This document shows, piece by piece, positions 7,786 to 15,650 of a stretch of 64,000 nt of DNA (its first letter is position 1; each line of letters begins with the position of its first letter). The DNA comes from an uncultured Muribaculaceae bacterium. GTDB lineage: Bacteria > Bacteroidota > Bacteroidia > Bacteroidales > Muribaculaceae. The stretch is taken from assembly GCA_910579995.1 (NCBI GenBank), contig CAJTWH010000002.1, forward strand, positions 186,001-250,000, written 5' to 3'. The translations under genes were made by a program, and so were the position numbers. The notes below the pieces were generated by a model. It worked only from the letters and a program-made list of their open reading frames with translations. It had not been told where the DNA came from and did not search any database.

Positions 7786-8487
7786 CTAAGCCTCTATGCG
7801 CTCCATAAATGCCTTGCGGTAGCTGTCGGAGATTGGTATTGCGCGGTCGGCCATGATTATGCAGTTGCGCTCAATCACTCTCACCTTGTCGAGATTGACG
7901 ATAAACGAGCGGTGTACGCGCATGAAACTCTCGGTCGGGAGCCCGTCTTCAAGGCTCTTCATACTCATAAGCGACAGCACCGCCTTGGCCTCTCCGGCCA
8001 CATAGATTTTTACATAGTCCTTGAGCCCTTCAATATATATGATGTCGCCAAAGGGGATTCTGAGCAGGCGGTATTCGCTTTTTACAAGCAGGTGTCCGCC
8101 GGGCTGCAGGCGGCTCTCGGCAGGAGTGAGCTCGCGCAGGGCACGCATGGCCGACTGCAGGAACTCCTCGTAGTTGACCGGTTTGAGCAAGTAGTCGAGC
8201 GCGTCGACCCGGAAACCCTCTACGGCATGGTCGGAATAGGCTGTCGTAAACACTACCCTCACCCCCTCGGGCAGCAGGCGCGCGAGCTGCATGCCGGAAA
8301 GTTTCGGCATTTTGATATCGAGGTAGACAAGCTCTACACTGTGCGCCTGCACAAACTCAAGGGCTTCCTCGGCGCTGTGCACTTCGGCGGCAAGGTGCAG
8401 AAAGGGCGTACGGTCAACATACGAGCTTATAAGGGCGGCTGCCAATGGCTCGTCGTCGACAACAAGGGTTTCTATTATATTGCTCAT
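7786..8487 (-). CDS. LytTR-family response regulator
   Basis: This 233-residue protein has a receiver domain (about 1-120) with acidic pocket DDE at 11-13, phosphoacceptor Asp57 in YLDIKMP, the conserved Thr in FTTAYSDHA and Lys in LLKPVNY. A LytTR DNA-binding domain follows (about 130-233) with FGDIIYIEGLKDYVKIY and FMRVHRSFIVNLDKV. It should be phosphorylated by the kinase coded just upstream and bind promoter DNA. The two genes overlap by 4 bases (8484-8487), so they are translationally coupled. Target genes are not evident from the window; the genes on either side are transcribed from their own promoters. The stop codon abuts repeat element B. Confidence 0.93.
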   Translation of the reverse strand: MSNIIETLVVDDEPLAAALISSYVDRTPFLHLAAEVHSAEEALEFVQAHSVELVYLDIKMPKLSGMQLARLLPEGVRVVFTTAYSDHAVEGFRVDALDYLLKPVNYEEFLQSAMRALRELTPAESRLQPGGHLLVKSEYRLLRIPFGDIIYIEGLKDYVKIYVAGEAKAVLSLMSMKSLEDGLPTESFMRVHRSFIVNLDKVRVIERNCIIMADRAIPISDSYRKAFMERIEA

Positions 8488-9551
8488 AGGGGTATACGTA
8501 GGGTGGCTTTATAAATATTGCCGTCGATGACGGTGGCAAACGACGCACGGTTGCCGTAGATAAGCGATAGCCTGCGCCGCAGGTTGGCAAGCCCTATGCC
8601 GGAGTCGGGCCGCTTTTCCTGTGCCGGAGCTGCAGAGTAGGCATTGGAAGTGGAGCAAACCACATCGTCGCCGTCCACATAGAGCCTTATGTCTATCGGA
8701 GTGGCGTCGTCGCTGGTCACACCATATTTGAAAGCGTTCTCTACCAAGGGGATAAAAAGCTGCGGGGGCACATTGTCGTTGCCACGGTCGGCGAGGTCTA
8801 TGCTGTAGTTCACATCGCGGCCGCCGAGCCTGAGCTTCATAAGCGTGATATAGTTTTCTATAAAATCGGCTTCCTGAGCCAGCCTCACCTTCGACTCGTC
8901 TTCATATAGCATATATCTGAGCAGGCCCGAGAGACGGTGTACGGCTCCCTGCGCCTTGTCGGGCGCAACGGCGATAAGGGCATAGATAGTGTTGAGGGTA
9001 TTGAAAAGGAAGTGAGGGTTGAGCTGGCTCTTGAGATTGTCGAGCTCTACGGCACGCTGACTCGCCACGAGCTCCTGCCGCTGACGCTGCAGGTCTTTCC
9101 ACTTCGCCGACAGCCGCAGAGCCACGGCAAGCGCTATCGTGAGCACTATCATCACCAAGTCGCGCAGCATGAAAGTGGTAAGCTTGAGCAGGGTGAGATG
9201 TTCGGGCCTCAGACGCCGCTTGCGTGGCGCGGGGAACCATACATTGCTCACCATCCAGCACAATACAATCCCCGCAAGCGCTATACCGAGATTTATAGCT
9301 ATGAACACTGCTATGCGCCTCCGCCCGTTGCCCGAGGCAATGGTGCGGTCAATAAGGCAAAGATAGTTGATATAGAACACCGCCAGATACACCAGCGTCT
9401 TGAAATAGAAGTCGGGATAGAGGGCAAATCCTTGCCGGTGGGGCATGGAGATAGTCATCATCACCTCAGGCAGGATAAAGATGATGACGATGATGATAAG
9501 ATGGGAGGCTGCGTTTACAAGCCGCGCTCCGCGGCCGCCTTGTTCTTTCAT
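8484..9551 (-). CDS. LytS/YehU-type sensor histidine kinase
   Basis: This 355-residue membrane kinase has four hydrophobic segments in the first 150 residues, then a short coiled linker, the His-kinase domain (PF06580-type) with phosphoacceptor His in LNPHFLFNTLN, and an ATPase lobe with LVENAFKYG (N box) and SGIGLANLRRRL (G box). It lacks a large extracytoplasmic sensor domain. An in-frame ATG exists at 9599, but a TAATTTTG promoter box (9582-9575) falls inside that extension, so I place the start at 9551 (MKEQGG). It pairs with the LytTR regulator immediately downstream. The signal is unknown. Confidence 0.92.
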   Translation of the reverse strand: MKEQGGRGARLVNAASHLIIIVIIFILPEVMMTISMPHRQGFALYPDFYFKTLVYLAVFYINYLCLIDRTIASGNGRRRIAVFIAINLGIALAGIVLCWMVSNVWFPAPRKRRLRPEHLTLLKLTTFMLRDLVMIVLTIALAVALRLSAKWKDLQRQRQELVASQRAVELDNLKSQLNPHFLFNTLNTIYALIAVAPDKAQGAVHRLSGLLRYMLYEDESKVRLAQEADFIENYITLMKLRLGGRDVNYSIDLADRGNDNVPPQLFIPLVENAFKYGVTSDDATPIDIRLYVDGDDVVCSTSNAYSAAPAQEKRPDSGIGLANLRRRLSLIYGNRASFATVIDGNIYKATLRIPL

Positions 9552-9574
9552 TGTAACTTTTCTGTTTTCTTCTT

Positions 9575-9582
9575 CAAAATTA
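9575..9582 (-). promoter_or_regulatory. Predicted -7 box of the LytS/LytTR pair
   Basis: TAATTTTG on the minus strand matches TAnnTTTG and lies 24 bases before the ATG at 9551. I do not see a good -33 TTTG. Its location decides the kinase start against the longer frame. Confidence 0.5.
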
Positions 9583-9767
9583 ACGATTCCCCCCGACATT
9601 TTAGCCCGAAAATCGACAGGGAGGCTCTTTCTCTCGACATTTCATCGCAAAAGTAATCCTTTTTTTGCAATAATTGATTGATTTCTTATCTTGCACATGA
9701 TTGTTTTTGTGCCTCTGTGCTGACAAGAGAAAGGTAAAATTGGTAAGTGACGTGGTGATTGATATAA

Positions 9768-9797
9768 TTGCCATGTCGCTTTTATTATGTAATTTTG
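9768..9797 (+). promoter_or_regulatory. Predicted promoter of the TonB-dependent receptor
   Basis: TTG (9768-9770), a 19-bp spacer and TAATTTTG (9790-9797) precede the ATG at 9823 by 25 bases. I looked for a cobalamin riboswitch or other long leader here and the space is too short for one. Confidence 0.65.
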
Positions 9798-9822
9798 CAG
9801 CCGCAAACAGCATTATGCCATT

Positions 9823-11670
9823 ATGAAGAAAGAAATAATTATCGCCTGCTCTTTACTTTTCCCAAGCATTGTGGCTGCAGCAGAGCAGCCCGACTCAATT
9901 GCTTTGCGCGAACTCGTCGTAACCGGCACCAATACTGCAGTGGCCAAGAACCTTCTGCCATACACAGTGTCGGTCGTCGGCTCGGAAAGACTCGAGGCTA
10001 CCGGCTCTACTCAGGTGTTATCTGCCATTTCGGGAATGGTGCCGAGCCTGTTTGTATCAGAGCGAAGTATCTTCGGCTTCGGGGTAAGCAACGGCGGCTC
10101 GGGGCATATCAAGCTCCGCGGCGTAGGCGGCGACAGGGCGAGCGCGGTGCTGATGATGGTTGACGGCCAACCGCAATTTGCCGGCATATACTCTCACCAT
10201 ATATCAGATTTCTATGATAAGGAATATGTAGAGCGTGTAGAGGTGCTCCGCGGGCCGGGGTCGGTGCTCTACGGCTCCAACGCCATGGCCGGCGCAATCA
10301 ACGTAATCACCAAGCATGCTCCTCATAGAGGCATGCGAACAGTGGTGACGTCGCAATACGGCTCCTACAATACATGGCTCTCGTCAATCACAAACTCGGC
10401 CCGCTACGGCAAGTTTTCCTCGCTTGTGTCGCTGTCATATAACCGCACCGACGGCACGGTCGACAATTTCGACTTCCGCCAAGCCGACGGATATGCCAAG
10501 ATAGGCTACGATCTCTCATCGCACTGGCATGCCGCCGCCGACTATACTTTGATGAACTTCACCGGGAACGACCCGATATATCCGCGGCTGTCAAACCCGG
10601 AGTCAACCGACATCTATCATCAGAACATCACACGCGGAGAAGCCTCCCTGACGGTAAGCGACAGCTATGCCGGAACATCGGGCGCGGCTCGGCTCTACTA
10701 CAGCTACGGCAACCACTACATCGACGACCCGCGTCACTTCCACAGCAAAGATGACCGCCTCGGCATGATACTCTACCAGAATTTCACTCCTTGGCGCGGA
10801 GCCACAGCCACAGCGGGATTCGACTTTGACGTATACTCGGGCGAAATACCGATGTCGGGCGGGACCGCACATACACCCGGAGCCATGGCGACGATGGAGC
10901 GCAAGTCGATAATCGAATATTCGCCCTACATCACCCTTTCGCAAGCATTTGCCTCAGAACTACTCAGAGTCAACGGCGGTCTGCGAATGGCAAACAGCGA
11001 CATGTTTGGCTCGCAATGGATACCTCAATTCGGTTTTGCCCTGAACCCCGGGCGAGGATATACACTGAAGGGCAATCTTGCCATGGGCTACCGCAATCCT
11101 TCATTCCGCGAGCTGTATCTCTACCGCATGGCCAACCCCGACCTGAAGCCCGAGAAAATGATGAACTATGAACTCTCGCTTGCAAAGCATTTCTCCCGCT
11201 ACCTCTCGGCCGACGTCACATTCTACTTCAGCAAGGGCAGCGAGATGATTCAGGTGCTCGACAACAAGAACGTCAACACCGGCCGATTCATCAATAAAGG
11301 CATAGAACTCTCGGCGCGCAGCACTCCCCTGCCCAACCTCAGCCTCTACGCCACATACAGCTACCTGCACACATCGCTATCCAATCTCACCGGCGCACCG
11401 AAGCACCAATATTATCTCGGCGCACAGCTCAAGCTATGGAGCCGTCTCGACATTGCCGCCGACCTCAAGGGCACAGCCGGTCTCTATGTTGCCGACGATG
11501 TGAAAAAGCAGAATTATGCCTTGCTCAATCTCAAACTGACTTGCGAGGTATGCCGATACGTCGACCTCTTCGTGCGTCTTGAGAACATCACCAATGCACA
11601 CTACGTGATAAACCGCGGCTACGACATGCCCGGATTCACAGCCCTCGGAGGCTTCAAGCTGAAATTCTAA
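9823..11670 (+). CDS. TonB-dependent outer-membrane receptor
   Basis: This 615-residue protein has a signal peptide (about 1-19), a TonB-box-like segment (LRELVVTGT near 29-37), a plug domain (about 40-165, with LRGVGGDRASAVLMMVDG and VERVEVLRGPGSVLYGSNA), then a 22-strand-type barrel that ends in a C-terminal Phe (GGFKLKF). It lacks the N-terminal carboxypeptidase-like domain of SusC-type proteins and is short, so it resembles BtuB, iron-siderophore or haem receptors rather than glycan receptors. The ligand cannot be assigned. No cobalamin riboswitch is visible upstream. The gene is alone on this strand; its stop codon abuts repeat element C. Confidence 0.9.
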   Translation: MKKEIIIACSLLFPSIVAAAEQPDSIALRELVVTGTNTAVAKNLLPYTVSVVGSERLEATGSTQVLSAISGMVPSLFVSERSIFGFGVSNGGSGHIKLRGVGGDRASAVLMMVDGQPQFAGIYSHHISDFYDKEYVERVEVLRGPGSVLYGSNAMAGAINVITKHAPHRGMRTVVTSQYGSYNTWLSSITNSARYGKFSSLVSLSYNRTDGTVDNFDFRQADGYAKIGYDLSSHWHAAADYTLMNFTGNDPIYPRLSNPESTDIYHQNITRGEASLTVSDSYAGTSGAARLYYSYGNHYIDDPRHFHSKDDRLGMILYQNFTPWRGATATAGFDFDVYSGEIPMSGGTAHTPGAMATMERKSIIEYSPYITLSQAFASELLRVNGGLRMANSDMFGSQWIPQFGFALNPGRGYTLKGNLAMGYRNPSFRELYLYRMANPDLKPEKMMNYELSLAKHFSRYLSADVTFYFSKGSEMIQVLDNKNVNTGRFINKGIELSARSTPLPNLSLYATYSYLHTSLSNLTGAPKHQYYLGAQLKLWSRLDIAADLKGTAGLYVADDVKKQNYALLNLKLTCEVCRYVDLFVRLENITNAHYVINRGYDMPGFTALGGFKLKF

Positions 11671-11832
11671 ATGGGGTTGGTGGTTTGTGGGCAGCGGATT
11701 GGCTTCAGAAATGGGGGTTGGTGGGCAGCGGGCAGCGGATTGGCTTTAGAGTTTAGCAGCAAGTAACTCGCTACCCACAGCCCACAAACCACCAACCACA
11801 CCCCCACCAACCACACCCCACCAACCCACAAA
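11671..11832 (-). repeat. Heptad inverted-repeat element, copy C
   Basis: This copy fills the whole space between two convergent stop codons: the TonB receptor (11668-11670) and the GH29 gene (11833-11835). It has G/T-rich heptads, a partial core unit from about 11690, the 47-bp core at 11730-11776 (one mismatch in the closing arm, CGCTACCC) and A/C-rich heptads. It has the same orientation relative to the minus-strand gene as the other three copies. Confidence 0.85.
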
Positions 11833-13119
11833 CTACTTGATTTCCAAGATATAGTCCACACAATCGCGTGGCGGCAGACTTATCATGAGGCTGTCGCCCT
11901 TTTGTTTGTATACAGTCTTTCCGGCTCCGTCGAATGGCTTGACACTCTTCACCTTACCGTGCCAAGGTATTGCGACCTCAGCTACCTCGCTGTCGGTGAC
12001 ATGAAGATAGGTGATATCTCCTTTATGAGTAGAAGTACCCCACTCCACCTTCGGCAGTTGGCTGCCGGTGGTGCCATAAATGGTAGAGCCATAGCGGCCG
12101 AGCCACTCGCCCATTCCGGCAAGACGGTCAAGGGCTGCCGCCGGCAGTTCTCCATTGGCCTGCGGGCCTATATTGAGCAATAGATTCGCGCCCTGCCCCG
12201 CCGTCTTCACAAGATAGCGTATAAGCGTGGGAGTATCTTTGTAGTTTGTGTCCCTGAGCTTGTAGCCCCACATGCCATTCATCGTCTGGCAGGTTTCAAG
12301 TGGCAGACGGCTGATTCCCTGCGTGGAATATCCTGCAGTATTCTCACCCGGCACATCGCGCTCGAAAATCTGTATGTCCTCACCCTCAAATGGATCCTGA
12401 TGGTGATTGTTGCCGACCATGCACGAGGGCTGCAGACGGTGAATCATTTCGTACTGCGGGCCAAGCTGCCAGTCGAAAGGCACCGAATCACTGTCGTGAT
12501 CCCACCAGCCGTCAAACCATATCGCCCGCACGGGGCCATAGTCGGTAAGTAGTTCGGTGAGCTGGCGGTTCATGAAGTCGTAATAAGCAGGCCAGTCGGC
12601 AAGCGTTGAATCACGCCCGGTCGTATGTCCGGTGCGCCCTTGGGGATAGTCTGTGCGCGTCCAGTCGAGGTGCGAGTAGTAGAGGTGAAGCTTGATATCA
12701 TTGGCCTGACAAGCCTCCGATAGCTCCTTGAGAATATCTCGGCCGAATGGAGTGCCGTCTACGATATTATAGTCGCTCTGGCGTGTATGCCACATCGAGA
12801 AACCATCGTGATGGCGCGTGGTGAAGCATATATACTTGGCTCCGGAGGCCTTGATTGCCTTTACCCACTTGTCGGCGTCGAAGTCGGCAGGATAGAAACC
12901 GCGGGTCGCCTTGGCATATTCGTCGGCCACAGGGCCATAGTTGAGGTACCATTCGCCTTGGGCATACATGCTGTAGATTCCCCAATGGAGGAAGATACCG
13001 AAACGGTCGGCGGCAAATTCTTCCTGCGACCGCTTCACTTCCTCACTCGGCGTATAGGCTAAAGATGTTGCAGCCAGCGACACGGCCATGGCTGCCATAG
13101 CAAGTTTAGTCTTATTCAT
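11833..13119 (-). CDS. GH29 alpha-L-fucosidase, secreted
   Basis: This 428-residue enzyme has a signal peptide (MNKTKLAMAA onward, about 21 residues) and a GH29 catalytic domain with FGIFLHWGIYS near 40-50, KYICFTTRHHDGFSMW near 95-110 and the nucleophile region AIWFDGWW, in which Asp203 is the likely nucleophile. It should release alpha-linked L-fucose from host or dietary glycans in the periplasm or outside the cell. The frame stays open for about 80 more codons upstream, but these translate repeat element D, so I place the start at 13119, where a normal signal peptide begins. The gene is bracketed by elements C and D in direct orientation. No promoter is visible between it and the acyl-CoA synthetase gene upstream. 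Confidence 0.92.
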   Translation of the reverse strand: MNKTKLAMAAMAVSLAATSLAYTPSEEVKRSQEEFAADRFGIFLHWGIYSMYAQGEWYLNYGPVADEYAKATRGFYPADFDADKWVKAIKASGAKYICFTTRHHDGFSMWHTRQSDYNIVDGTPFGRDILKELSEACQANDIKLHLYYSHLDWTRTDYPQGRTGHTTGRDSTLADWPAYYDFMNRQLTELLTDYGPVRAIWFDGWWDHDSDSVPFDWQLGPQYEMIHRLQPSCMVGNNHHQDPFEGEDIQIFERDVPGENTAGYSTQGISRLPLETCQTMNGMWGYKLRDTNYKDTPTLIRYLVKTAGQGANLLLNIGPQANGELPAAALDRLAGMGEWLGRYGSTIYGTTGSQLPKVEWGTSTHKGDITYLHVTDSEVAEVAIPWHGKVKSVKPFDGAGKTVYKQKGDSLMISLPPRDCVDYILEIK

Positions 13120-13312
13120 TGCTTTGGAAATGGGAGTTGGGGGTTGGTGGGTTATTGTTGGTGGTTGGTGGGCTGTGGGCAGCGGATTAGCTTTAGAAAT
13201 GATGGTTGGTGGTTGGTGGGCTGTGGGCAGCAGATTGGCTTTAGAGTTTAGCAGCAAGTAACTCGCTGCCCACCAACCACAACCCACCAACCACAACCCA
13301 CCAACCACAAAC
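13120..13312 (-). repeat. Heptad inverted-repeat element, copy D
   Basis: This copy fills the 193 bp between the acyl-CoA synthetase stop codon (13313-13315) and the GH29 start codon (13119). A partial core unit near 13177-13200 precedes the 47-bp core at 13225-13271; the left end of the core reads GGGCAGCA here, one mismatch against the other copies. The A/C-rich arm contains CCAACCACAACC units rather than pure heptads. Because it directly precedes the GH29 ATG it would be that gene's 5' leader if the two genes are cotranscribed. Confidence 0.85.
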
Positions 13313-14968
13313 TTATTTATACATAAACCGTTTGATTGAGCGCTTGGGCGTCTTCTCAAACTCTTCGGTCAAAATCTGATAATCCGACACCTGACTGAAC
13401 GACGGCAAAGCTGCATTGAGCGCCTTGATATTGTCGCTCATCTGGCGGTTGATGGCAGCGTCATCAAGACCTTGCCGCGAGGCATTGTCATAATCGGGAT
13501 GTATAAGGGCTACGAGCTTACCGTCGCGACTTACTATCAGCGACTCAGCTACGTAAGGCAGATTGTTGAGCTGCTGCTCGATCTCTTCCGGATAGATGTT
13601 CTGACCTGAAGGCCCGAGAATCATGTTCTTGTCGCGTCCGCGGATATACACATATCCGTCAGCGTCGACCTGTGCTATATCCCCGGTATTCATCCAGCCG
13701 TCGGCAGCTAGGCAGCCGTCGGTCGCTTCCTGATTCTTGAAGTAACCTTTCATCACATTCTCGCCGCGCACATAGAGCACGCCGGGAGTCGTGGCCTGAT
13801 CGGGCGAATCGACCCTAAGTTCCATACGGTCGACGGCGCGTCCGCACGAGGCCTGACGCTGCACATCCCATGGAGCATAGCAGATAAGCGGGCCGCACTC
13901 GGTCATACCGTAACCCACTGTGTAGGGGAAACGAATCTTGCGCAGGAAAGTCTCTACATCCTTGTTGAGACCTGCGCCGCCGATAATAAGTTCCTGCAGA
14001 TTTCCGCCGAAAGCTGCAGTGAGCTGCTGTTTGATCTTGGCCATCAGTTTGTCATCGACAAAGGGAAGGTGCATGAGCAGTTTCATCAGCGGCTTGTCGA
14101 GAAGCGGGAAAACACGCGTCTTAACAATCTTCTCGATAACAAGCGGCACGGCCACAATGAGCTTGGGTTTCACCTCGGCGAAAGCTCCAAGCAATATCTT
14201 GGGCGAGGGCGTGCGGCCAAGGAAAAATACGTGGCAGCCCTTTACAAACGGGTGCAGCATTTCCACCGTGAGGCCGAACATGTGCGCCAAGGGCAACATC
14301 GATACAAAGCCGTCGCCGGGAACGAGGAAATCGAGTCCGTCGATACTGTACTGCACGTTCGACCACAGGCTGCCGTAGCTCAGCATAACACCTTTTGAGA
14401 AGCCCATACTGCCCGAGGTGTAATTGATAAGAGCAATGTCATCTTTGGCAAAACGCGGATATTCCACATCGGCGGGAGTGAAGCGCTCAGGATACGCCTC
14501 GCCGAAAAGACGGTTGAGATGGTCGCGGGCAGCCGTAAACTCCTTGCTGCGGCTGAAAAGAAGCGAATAGTCGGAAATGTTCACTACGCCCTTGATGTGG
14601 AGCATGTTCTCGTGGTCGAGGCTTTCCCATGTCGTAGTGTCTGTAAAGAGCAACTTGGCTTCGCAATGCGTAACAAGATGATGGATAGTGTCGGGCTTGA
14701 AGTCGTGCAGGATAGGGACTGTCACGGTGCCGTAGGTGAGCGAAGCCAAGGCAGCCACGGCCCATTGGGCACTGTTGCGCCCGCAAAGTGCGATCTTGTC
14801 GCCCGGCTTAAGGCCGGCATGCTTGAATGCAAGGTGGAGTTTTGCTATCTTACGGGCTACATCCTTATAGGTGAGCATAATGCCATGATAATCGCTCAAG
14901 GCAGGAAGATTCCAGTTGTCGCGGATACTCTGTTCGATATATCCGGTAAGGGTATCTTGTGTTTTCAT
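13313..14968 (-). CDS. AMP-binding long-chain acyl-CoA synthetase (FadD-like)
   Basis: This 551-residue adenylate-forming enzyme carries the AMP-binding P-loop INYTSGSMGFSKG near residue 180, the VGYGMTECGP motif near 340, the GWMNTGDIAQVD motif near 420 and the catalytic-lysine segment near the C-terminus (EKTPKRSIKRFMYK). It should activate fatty acids to acyl-AMP and acyl-CoA in the cytoplasm. It resembles the short FadD/AMP ligase proteins common in Bacteroidales. It has its own promoter, divergent from the acetyltransferase gene, and the stop codon lies at the edge of element D. A biosynthetic ligase for another carboxylic acid cannot be excluded. Confidence 0.88.
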   Translation of the reverse strand: MKTQDTLTGYIEQSIRDNWNLPALSDYHGIMLTYKDVARKIAKLHLAFKHAGLKPGDKIALCGRNSAQWAVAALASLTYGTVTVPILHDFKPDTIHHLVTHCEAKLLFTDTTTWESLDHENMLHIKGVVNISDYSLLFSRSKEFTAARDHLNRLFGEAYPERFTPADVEYPRFAKDDIALINYTSGSMGFSKGVMLSYGSLWSNVQYSIDGLDFLVPGDGFVSMLPLAHMFGLTVEMLHPFVKGCHVFFLGRTPSPKILLGAFAEVKPKLIVAVPLVIEKIVKTRVFPLLDKPLMKLLMHLPFVDDKLMAKIKQQLTAAFGGNLQELIIGGAGLNKDVETFLRKIRFPYTVGYGMTECGPLICYAPWDVQRQASCGRAVDRMELRVDSPDQATTPGVLYVRGENVMKGYFKNQEATDGCLAADGWMNTGDIAQVDADGYVYIRGRDKNMILGPSGQNIYPEEIEQQLNNLPYVAESLIVSRDGKLVALIHPDYDNASRQGLDDAAINRQMSDNIKALNAALPSFSQVSDYQILTEEFEKTPKRSIKRFMYK

Positions 14969-14991
14969 CGAGTTGTCTTACTTTATAGGTG

Positions 14992-14999
14992 CAAATTTA
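14992..14999 (-). promoter_or_regulatory. Predicted -7 box of the acyl-CoA synthetase gene
   Basis: TAAATTTG on the minus strand lies 24 bases before the ATG at 14968. A TTG at 15020-15018 sits 18 bp upstream, slightly short of the usual spacing. This is one half of a divergent promoter region. Confidence 0.5.
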
Positions 15000-15041
15000 A
15001 TTAAAAAAAATTAAAAGCAAGATTTTAAATACTTAAAAGTA

Positions 15042-15049
15042 TAATTTTG
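15042..15049 (+). promoter_or_regulatory. Predicted -7 box of the acetyltransferase-nadE unit
   Basis: TAATTTTG lies 25 bases before the ATG at 15074. It makes the in-frame upstream ATG at 15047 unusable, because that codon overlaps the box. Confidence 0.55.
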
Positions 15050-15073
15050 CATTACAAATATAACAAACAAGCA

Positions 15074-15649
15074 ATGCAAAAAGATGATAGTTTTGCCCGG
15101 GAATGGCAAAAGATGCTTGCCGGAGAGGTTTATGAGGCCGGCGACCACCGTTTCTTTGACGCGTTGATATCAACACGGTTGAAAATCAAGCGCTATAACG
15201 ACACTTCGCCCGACGATATCAAAGGCCTTGAAAGTCAACTGCATGATTTATTAGGCAGCTGCGGCGAGAGAGTTGTCGTAAACCAACCCTTCCGCTGCGA
15301 CTATGGCTGCAATATCCACATCGGCCACGATGTAGTGCTCAATTTCAACATCACTATTCTCGATGAGGCGGAAGTGCGTATAGGCAACCATGTCCTTATC
15401 GGGCCTAACGTCAGCATTTACACAGCTTGTCACCCCGTCGACGCCGATTCACGCCGTACTCTCGTGCAATGGGCCAAACCGGTTAATATCGGCGATGATG
15501 TGTGGATCGGAGGTGGCGCAACGATACTTCCGGGAGTGACTGTCGGCAAAGGCGCGGTTGTCGCTGCCGCAGCTGTTGTCACAAAAGATGTGCCTCCTTT
15601 TGCATTGGTAGCCGGAAATCCGGCGCGTGTTATTAAAAAATTAGACTGA
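15074..15649 (+). CDS. Maltose/galactoside-type sugar O-acetyltransferase
   Basis: This 191-residue protein belongs to the hexapeptide-repeat acyltransferases (Maa/LacA type): an N-terminal helical part (MLAGEVYEAGD near 15-25) then left-handed beta-helix repeats, with CDYGCNIHIGHDVVLN, the HP of YTACHPVDADSR bearing the likely catalytic histidine, and WIGGGATILPGVTVGKGAVV. It should transfer acetyl from acetyl-CoA to a sugar hydroxyl in the cytoplasm. I chose the ATG at 15074 over the in-frame 15047 because of the promoter box. The nadE gene starts two bases after its stop, so the two are likely cotranscribed. The physiological acceptor is unknown. Confidence 0.9.
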   Translation: MQKDDSFAREWQKMLAGEVYEAGDHRFFDALISTRLKIKRYNDTSPDDIKGLESQLHDLLGSCGERVVVNQPFRCDYGCNIHIGHDVVLNFNITILDEAEVRIGNHVLIGPNVSIYTACHPVDADSRRTLVQWAKPVNIGDDVWIGGGATILPGVTVGKGAVVAAAAVVTKDVPPFALVAGNPARVIKKLD

Positions 15650-15650
15650 A

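Noticed and set aside
9600..9822. Cobalamin riboswitch upstream of the TonB receptor
   Set aside because: The promoter lies only 25 bases before the start codon and no B12-box-like sequence is visible.
13120..13359. Eighty-codon upstream extension of the GH29 frame
   Set aside because: It translates repeat element D into G/W/P-rich sequence and has no signal peptide; the normal signal peptide starts at 13119.
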